Shown here one piece after another: positions 20,036-24,664 of a stretch of 24,664 bases of DNA. The translations under genes and the position numbers were made by a program. The notes under the pieces were generated by a model. The model was not told the origin of the DNA and did no database searches. It worked only from the letters and a program-made list of their open reading frames with translations. Within the stretch, counting starts at the first letter, position 1, and every line of letters starts with the position of its first letter. Source of the stretch: a virus; the IMG/VR virus record IMGVR_UViG_3300032286_000531, positions 1-24,664 of that record, one strand, 5' to 3'.

Positions 20036-20395
20036 TTAGTCTATTTCTAGTTCATCGTCCTCATCAGATAATAGTTTTTCTAAGCCTTCAGAATCGGTTA
20101 TTTCAGCAAAAAATTCGTAACCGCCATTATCTAGTGGACTGTATATTGTATATAAGTGGGTGTTTTCATTCAAATCTACAGCAAATTCATCTCCATCATT
20201 GTCAAGACTGTAATACAAAGGCAAAGCGATGTTATGCTTGGCCATTGTATTACGTATCTTTTCAATACCAATTTCGGGAGAAGGGACAATACCTTCCAAC
20301 ACCGAAAGTAATTCATCATTGATACTTTGGATGTTGGAAACGATTTGACTAGGATTATAACTAGCCATCTCTTGTAAGTATTGTTTAAAACGCAT
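20036..20395 (-). CDS. Acidic protein with capsid-targeting-type leader, 119 aa
   Basis: Leader MRFKQYLQE followed by MA: possible cleavage after L-Q-E. The rest is acidic (YYSLDNDGDEFAVDLNENTH, then LEKLLSDEDDELEID), the opposite charge to its two basic leader-bearing neighbours. The ATG forms a TAATG junction with the Ig-domain gene. A head-core role is inference. Confidence 0.65.
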   Translation of the reverse strand: MRFKQYLQEMASYNPSQIVSNIQSINDELLSVLEGIVPSPEIGIEKIRNTMAKHNIALPLYYSLDNDGDEFAVDLNENTHLYTIYSPLDNGGYEFFAEITDSEGLEKLLSDEDDELEID

Positions 20396-21042
20396 TACGA
20401 TACGGTCAATGTAGAGTTAGCTGTTGTAACTGATACTGCACCTGGAGCGGATACTGTTACACGATACTTAGCACCATTAGCATTAGTGAATGTTGGTGTA
20501 ATTACCAATGAATCGGTTGTTGTGCCAGCGTATGTTGTGTTTGCTGGTGTACCGTTTGCAACTGAAACCCATGAAGCACCTGTATTGACTTGCCAAGCAT
20601 ATGAAAGAACTGCTGAAGGCGGAGCTGCGTCAATAACAACTGCGAATGTTGCTGTATTACCACCACCGTATTTAACAGACTTATCGCCAGGTTGTGTAGT
20701 AATTGATAACAAAGCATCAGGATATATTGTATCATCTGAAGCATCGCCAGTCATAGAACCCATAGCAATTAGAGTTTCTTCTGTAACACGGCCTGCACGA
20801 CCACCAGAACCTACTGTACGAAGAACCCAACCAGCATGAGTAGAGTTATGTGAAGTACCGGCTGCATCATCTTCAGCAGTGTCAACGCCAAATAATCCTA
20901 CAGTTTTACCTGAAACGATTACATCAACGGTTGTGTTTCCATAAAGGTTATCTACATTTCCTTGTGTAGGTGCTTGTTGCACATACATTGGCGCAAAGAT
21001 AGGGGCGCTTGTGTTTGCATCTGTGTTGTTCCAAAGGGACAT
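20395..21042 (-). CDS. Virion structural protein with C-terminal Ig-like domain
   Basis: 215 aa. The N-terminus MSLWNNTDANTSAPIFAPMY and the core HAGWVLRTVGSGGRAGRVTE, ETLIAMGSM are typical of T4-like cyanophage and pelagiphage virion proteins. From residue about 120 an Ig-like beta sandwich follows: ITTQPGDKSVKYGGGNTATF, LSYAWQVNTG.SW, TDSLVITPTFTNANGAKYRV. Such domains decorate capsids or tails. AGGAGAAATTAA precedes the ATG, and an exact T4 late-promoter box lies 30 nt upstream. Confidence 0.85.
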   Translation of the reverse strand: MSLWNNTDANTSAPIFAPMYVQQAPTQGNVDNLYGNTTVDVIVSGKTVGLFGVDTAEDDAAGTSHNSTHAGWVLRTVGSGGRAGRVTEETLIAMGSMTGDASDDTIYPDALLSITTQPGDKSVKYGGGNTATFAVVIDAAPPSAVLSYAWQVNTGASWVSVANGTPANTTYAGTTTDSLVITPTFTNANGAKYRVTVSAPGAVSVTTANSTLTVS

Positions 21043-21071
21043 TTAATTTCTCCTAAATTAATTTTATATGG

Positions 21072-21079
21072 TATTTATA
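21072..21079 (-). promoter_or_regulatory. T4-type late promoter box
   Basis: TATAAATA on the minus strand (21079-21072), exactly the T4 late consensus read by a gp55-type sigma factor. It lies in the only sizeable gap of the late block, 30 nt before the ATG of the Ig-domain virion gene. I found no other exact copy in the window. Confidence 0.75.
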
Positions 21080-21087
21080 ATATATAA

Positions 21088-23001
21088 TTACTGTTTCTGA
21101 ATTTCACTTGATAATACAGGTTCAGATTCAAATTTCTCTGCTCCTGCACCATCGGATTTCTTCTTTTTTGCAGATTTCATTACATTTTTAACGATTTCTG
21201 CCTTGCGTGATTCTTCTTTTTCTTCTTTAACTGGTTTCAAAGACTTTGCTTTTTTGTTTAAAGCCAAACGAGCCAAATCTCTTGCTCTAGACATAGGTGA
21301 ATGTTTTGCACCAGATTTGTCTGTTACAGTACCTGGAGATTTCTTCCAACCTGATGTACCAGCAATAGTGGCTTCTTCCATCTTTTTCTTTTCCTGTTCA
21401 GCCTTAGCATATGCTGGATCAGTTTTGATAGTAGTTTCTTTGCCGCCAGGTCCAACACTAGTTACTTTTGCACCAATTTCTTTATTGGTTTTGATAACAA
21501 CTGGTGCCTCTTCTAACTGTTCAGCTTCTTCTTTTAATTCTGAATACATGTAGTCAGCTGCAGTTTGAATATAATCAGTAGCAAGAGTAATCTTAGATTG
21601 AACCCACTCAGGCATATCAGTATCAGGTTTCAACAATTCTTTAATCATATCAGCACAACGTGTTAGTGTTGCTAATTGATTTAAGGCCATATCACCTTCA
21701 TATCCATATTCTCGTTCATCTTTGGCTTCTTTAACTGGTACACAATTAGGAACTTCTTTACCGTTCTTCATTTTCTTACCAACCATTTGATAGTTTTTCC
21801 AACATGGGTCACCACCTTCAACTTGTTTGTTTTGACCTTCTTCAATGTGTTCAACTGATTCTCCACGCAATTCTCTTTTACCAGAACTGTGACCTTCTAA
21901 TGCACCTTTATGCCATTCGGAATGTTCTGGTGTTCCTTTTTTGTGTGGATTATCAGCCAACATTTGTTTTTTTCTTGCAGAAGCTGTATGAACAAAACCA
22001 GAATCAATAGCATGGTCTTTGGCATATTCATATCCTTTATCCCAATGTTTTTCATTTGATTCTTCTTCAATCTGTTCAGCTTCTTCTCGAATTGGATGAT
22101 ACCCTAAAGAACGATATGCTCTGATTGAATTTTGAGTAACACGAATTTCTTTACCAGAAGATTTGTGTCGTAAAGCAACCGTTTTTTCTGTGGAAGGAAC
22201 GGCACCTTCTTCTATTGTATTTTCCATTTCGGCCTCTTCTTTAATTTTACCTGCTCTACCAAAATGAACATCCATTCCTTTTTCGAGATTTTTTGTTCTT
22301 ACTGTATTAAGATGAGTTAATTCATCTCCAAATTTTGGTCGGCCAGGATCTATATCACCTTTATATTCTGTACCATATGTACCTTTGTGTTTATATACAC
22401 CACTTTTCGATTCATATTCTTGAATCTGCTCAATTTCTTCTTTATTTAATGATTTTGATAATCGGTTAATAGCACCACTCATATTTTCTTTACCTTGAGA
22501 AGCATTGGCTTGACGATTCTTTTCAATATCGTTATGCATTTTCTCTCTTTCGGTAGCACTAGCACGCCACTTATCTAATGATGACATTTTTGGTTTTAAC
22601 ATTTCATTGACCTCTGTTTCTTCTACATATTTTTTAAGTTTTGTATAATAGTTTGGTTTTTCGTTTAAATGATCCATCGCAATCTCTCGTTCTGAACCTT
22701 TATTCTTACCGTGTTCTGCCTCAACTGCCATACCAATCTTCAATTGCTTTTCAATCTCAGCAACGGATACACCATGCTTCTTGGCAATAGCCTCAACAGA
22801 TGGTGCATCCTTTGGGATATCAATCTCAGATTCTTCTTTAACTTCTTTGTACTTCTTCATTGGTTCTTTTTGTGGCTTCTCTGTAAAGGTACGAGATGCT
22901 GGAGTGTATCCACCACGAAATTGATTACCCTCTGGAGAGGACATTGTGGTAGAATCCATCGAATCTTCTTTAAGACGATTGATATCCTTGAACTTTTTCA
23001 T
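21088..23001 (-). CDS. Large modular Lys/Glu-rich head-associated protein, 637 aa
   Basis: Modules are visible. Residues 67-125 are DUF5661-like (KKHGVSVAEIEKQLKIGMAV...IAMDHLNEKPNYYTKL). At 196-230 there is a GVYKHKGTYGTEYKG unit, at 283-304 KEIRVTQNSIRAYRSLGYHP, and at 400-422 a CWKNYQMVGKKM...VPNCVP unit. A helical YGYEGDMALNQLATL...YMYSEL unit spans 432-489, and PMSRARDLARLALNKKAKS lies at 569-587. Acidic linkers EQIQE (191), EQIEE (309), EHIEE (384) and EQLEE (495) separate them and carry I/L-x-E sites like those cut by the T4 prohead protease. Probably a head-core or internal protein. Confidence 0.65.
   Translation of the reverse strand: MKKFKDINRLKEDSMDSTTMSSPEGNQFRGGYTPASRTFTEKPQKEPMKKYKEVKEESEIDIPKDAPSVEAIAKKHGVSVAEIEKQLKIGMAVEAEHGKNKGSEREIAMDHLNEKPNYYTKLKKYVEETEVNEMLKPKMSSLDKWRASATEREKMHNDIEKNRQANASQGKENMSGAINRLSKSLNKEEIEQIQEYESKSGVYKHKGTYGTEYKGDIDPGRPKFGDELTHLNTVRTKNLEKGMDVHFGRAGKIKEEAEMENTIEEGAVPSTEKTVALRHKSSGKEIRVTQNSIRAYRSLGYHPIREEAEQIEEESNEKHWDKGYEYAKDHAIDSGFVHTASARKKQMLADNPHKKGTPEHSEWHKGALEGHSSGKRELRGESVEHIEEGQNKQVEGGDPCWKNYQMVGKKMKNGKEVPNCVPVKEAKDEREYGYEGDMALNQLATLTRCADMIKELLKPDTDMPEWVQSKITLATDYIQTAADYMYSELKEEAEQLEEAPVVIKTNKEIGAKVTSVGPGGKETTIKTDPAYAKAEQEKKKMEEATIAGTSGWKKSPGTVTDKSGAKHSPMSRARDLARLALNKKAKSLKPVKEEKEESRKAEIVKNVMKSAKKKKSDGAGAEKFESEPVLSSEIQKQ
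22414..22432 (-). repeat. Linker repeat, copy in the 637-aa gene
   Basis: A 19-nt sequence (plus strand ATATTCTTGAATCTGCTCA) identical to 23814-23832. It encodes the EQIQEY linker in both large modular genes, showing recent duplication or strong codon constraint. Confidence 0.8.
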
Positions 23002-24212
23002 TATGCTTTTTCTTTAGCAGTCTTAGTAGCAGTTGCATACATTACTGACTTAGCACGGTCACCATAACGCTCTTTGAAACCAGCAATACCTTTTTTCATT
23101 GACTTAACAACTTCTTCTTTTTTAGCAGTTTCAGCAGGAGTCAAATGTTTTTCTTCCAAATCAACGGTAGAGATTTGTGGCTTCTGTGAAGCATCAGTCA
23201 AATCAACCATTTGAATTTCAGTATGGGTTGCTTCATTCTGAACAGCTTGAACTGAAGGTTTAGAAACATCAGCAGTTTTCTTTTTGCCATCAAACTTGGC
23301 CTTCTGGTCTGCCAATTCTTTTGTGAATTCTTCTTGTGAAGCTTCTTCTTTCAATGAAGATAAATGTTTATCCAAATCTCTAAAATTAAATGAACTATCA
23401 CCGTGAGCTTTAGAATGTCTTGAACCAGCTGGATAATGATTCCATTCACCGTAACGATTAATAGAAACTTCGCCTTTAGTGGGATGTTTCATTCCAGCAC
23501 CATAAGTAGCTCTTTTAAATTCCATACCATGTTTTTTAGCAATAGAATCAAGATTATCTTCATCCAACTGAATCTTATTCTCTGCAATAGTCTTAGACAA
23601 AGCTTTAAGACCACCAGTTTTCAATGATTCAATCATTTCTTTGTATAACTTGGTGTTTGTTCTGCGGTTCTGATGAGCACCATAGGCACGCTTCTTAGCG
23701 GCAGGTTTATCTGCATCTTTAGCCATCTTCTCTTCTTTATCCCAATCTGTTACACCAGCTTCAGCATCTTTAACTTCTTTTTGACGGTGAACATATTTAC
23801 CACCAACAGAGGTATATTCTTGAATCTGCTCAGTATCTTCTCTCATTTTTTCTTGAGCTCTTTTGCGAGCAGTAGTTACCAAATCTGATTTATTGAACAA
23901 TTGGTCGGCTTTATCGCTACCTGCACCACCTTTTTTACCAGCTTCATATCCTTTTTTCTCAAAATCAATATCACGGCCAATACTCTTAACTCTATATGAG
24001 TTTAAAGTACCTTTTGACAACTCATTAATCTGCTCAGATTCTTCTTTAACTGCTTTTTTGCCCTTGCGAAGCATTTCAAAATCTTTAGCGGTTAATTTAT
24101 CTTTTTCTGGCTCATGTACATCCAACTTCTGTTGATTTGGATGTAATTTTTCATTCATAATCTTAGATACTGCATCAGCAACGCTGTTTGTAATTTTGTT
24201 GTAAACTGACAT
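23001..24212 (-). CDS. Large modular Lys/Glu-rich head-associated protein, 403 aa
   Basis: Shares linkers with the next gene: EQINE at 60-64 before LSKGTLNSYRVKSIGRD, and EQIQE at 128-132 before YTSVGGKYVHRQKEV, a relative of the GVYKHKG unit in the 637-aa protein. The C-terminus GFKERYGDRAKSVMYATATK is a motif common in marine T4-like phage proteins. I/L-x-E sites lie in the linkers. Role in the prohead core is inference. AGGAGAC precedes the ATG, and the stop overlaps the next ATG at one base. Confidence 0.65.
   Translation of the reverse strand: MSVYNKITNSVADAVSKIMNEKLHPNQQKLDVHEPEKDKLTAKDFEMLRKGKKAVKEESEQINELSKGTLNSYRVKSIGRDIDFEKKGYEAGKKGGAGSDKADQLFNKSDLVTTARKRAQEKMREDTEQIQEYTSVGGKYVHRQKEVKDAEAGVTDWDKEEKMAKDADKPAAKKRAYGAHQNRRTNTKLYKEMIESLKTGGLKALSKTIAENKIQLDEDNLDSIAKKHGMEFKRATYGAGMKHPTKGEVSINRYGEWNHYPAGSRHSKAHGDSSFNFRDLDKHLSSLKEEASQEEFTKELADQKAKFDGKKKTADVSKPSVQAVQNEATHTEIQMVDLTDASQKPQISTVDLEEKHLTPAETAKKEEVVKSMKKGIAGFKERYGDRAKSVMYATATKTAKEKA
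23814..23832 (-). repeat. Linker repeat, copy in the 403-aa gene
   Basis: Identical 19-nt partner of 22414-22432, encoding EQIQEY ahead of the GKYVH unit. Confidence 0.8.
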
Positions 24213-24242
24213 TTTTGTCTCCTGTTATTATTTTAATTAATT

Positions 24243-24664
24243 TTAAGTGAATTCTATTAAGTTAAATGAGCCCCATAAATCTAATTTGGTACTACTATCA
24301 ACCCTTTTGGCCATGAGTGTAAGTAAAGTACCTGGTGTGGCTGTTCCTGTTCCATTCAATGATGTATGAACACTATCTCCACCTTGTGTGCGGCCAATAA
24401 TGATTCCAGAGTGAATCATAGTGCAACCAGCAAAACTAGTCACGGTAGTTCCATTTTGACTACTATACCAATCCGTATAGAATCTGTACTCTAATCTTGT
24501 GCCTACTGATGTAAATGCTGGAACTGCTGCTCCACCAAATGTCAATGGTCCTTGCCACCACTCATATACAATTGTACTTGCGCTTGCGTTATTATTTCCC
24601 AATTCGTAATCTTCTAATTCATTGAGCGCACTAGTGCTTATATTAGACTTGCAACGAATACTCA
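24243..24664 (-). CDS. C-terminal part of a virion protein (cut by the window edge)
   Basis: The frame is open from the right edge to TAA at 24245-24243. The visible part begins SIRCKSNISTSALNELEDYE and runs into TTG 24602, so that TTG is not the start. The phrase LNELEDYELG resembles the LxDYEEGTW element in marine phage tail or fibre proteins. The end (PLTFGGAAVPAFTSVGTRLE, YRFYTDWYSSQNGTTVTSFA) is Gly/Thr/Ser-rich beta structure. A tail-fibre or other particle-surface protein is likely. Confidence 0.55.
   Translation of the reverse strand, partial: SIRCKSNISTSALNELEDYELGNNNASASTIVYEWWQGPLTFGGAAVPAFTSVGTRLEYRFYTDWYSSQNGTTVTSFAGCTMIHSGIIIGRTQGGDSVHTSLNGTGTATPGTLLTLMAKRVDSSTKLDLWGSFNLIEFT

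Noticed and set aside
366-24135. All other plus-strand frames of 60 aa or more
   Set aside because: Each lies opposite a better-supported minus-strand gene, lacks start signals, and shows Cys/Ser/Phe-rich composition typical of antisense shadows.
1-24664. CRISPR array, insertion sequence or attachment site
   Set aside because: No regularly spaced repeats, terminal inverted repeats, transposase or integrase was seen.

Overview
The window looks like part of the genome of an AT-rich, T4-like tailed phage (a myovirus-type caudovirus). The evidence is a T4 gp61-type primase, class I ribonucleotide reductase NrdA/NrdB with ThyX, a PhoH ATPase, free-standing GIY-YIG and HNH nucleases, a lysis cassette, virion genes with modular marine/freshwater T4-like architecture, and one exact T4 late-promoter box (TATAAATA). 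Every gene I can support lies on the minus strand, so the window is read here from right to left. Genes are packed with ATGA, GTGA or TAATG stop/start overlaps. The host cannot be read directly. A 34-residue Cys-rich protein with a CNxxCNQGRxCP signature resembles small proteins I recall from betaproteobacteria and their phages, which is a weak hint.

Right part (about 16.7-24.7 kb): late genes. The end of a virion protein is followed by two large Lys/Glu-rich modular proteins, an Ig-domain virion protein behind the TATAAATA box, and a run of small proteins. Several of these begin with a leader like the capsid-targeting sequence of the T4 internal proteins (M-K-T-F/Y-x-x-F/Y-I/L-x-E). A GH19 endolysin, a coiled-coil membrane protein, an Rz1-like lipoprotein, a two-helix holin candidate and a C-terminally anchored coiled-coil protein form the lysis module.

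Middle (about 9.7-16.7 kb): DNA metabolism. Primase, ThyX, NrdA, NrdB, an exported nuclease, a zinc ribbon, a GIY-YIG protein and PhoH are followed by two small genes, a hypothetical gene and a clear intrinsic terminator.

Left part (1-9.6 kb): a dense accessory or early region of about 35 mostly tiny genes. Recognisable ones are two HExxH metallopeptidase-like proteins, a SAM methyltransferase, a Mom/DUF4338-like protein, a MazG-like pyrophosphohydrolase, an HNH nuclease, a LigA-related protein and a GIY-YIG nuclease. Many are shorter than 60 codons and were found by reading the minus strand directly.

The most unusual part is the leftmost 2.2 kb. Four copies of a strong promoter (TTGACA, 16-bp spacer, TATAATGGT) occur there, three sharing about 30 bp upstream of the -35 box. 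Two of them, plus two other promoters in the window, place the -10 box only 6-9 nt before an ATG that has no Shine-Dalgarno sequence, which suggests leaderless phage mRNAs. One copy opens into a 427-bp gap with no convincing gene. The gap ends in a strong terminator preceded by a foldable segment, making it a candidate small RNA.
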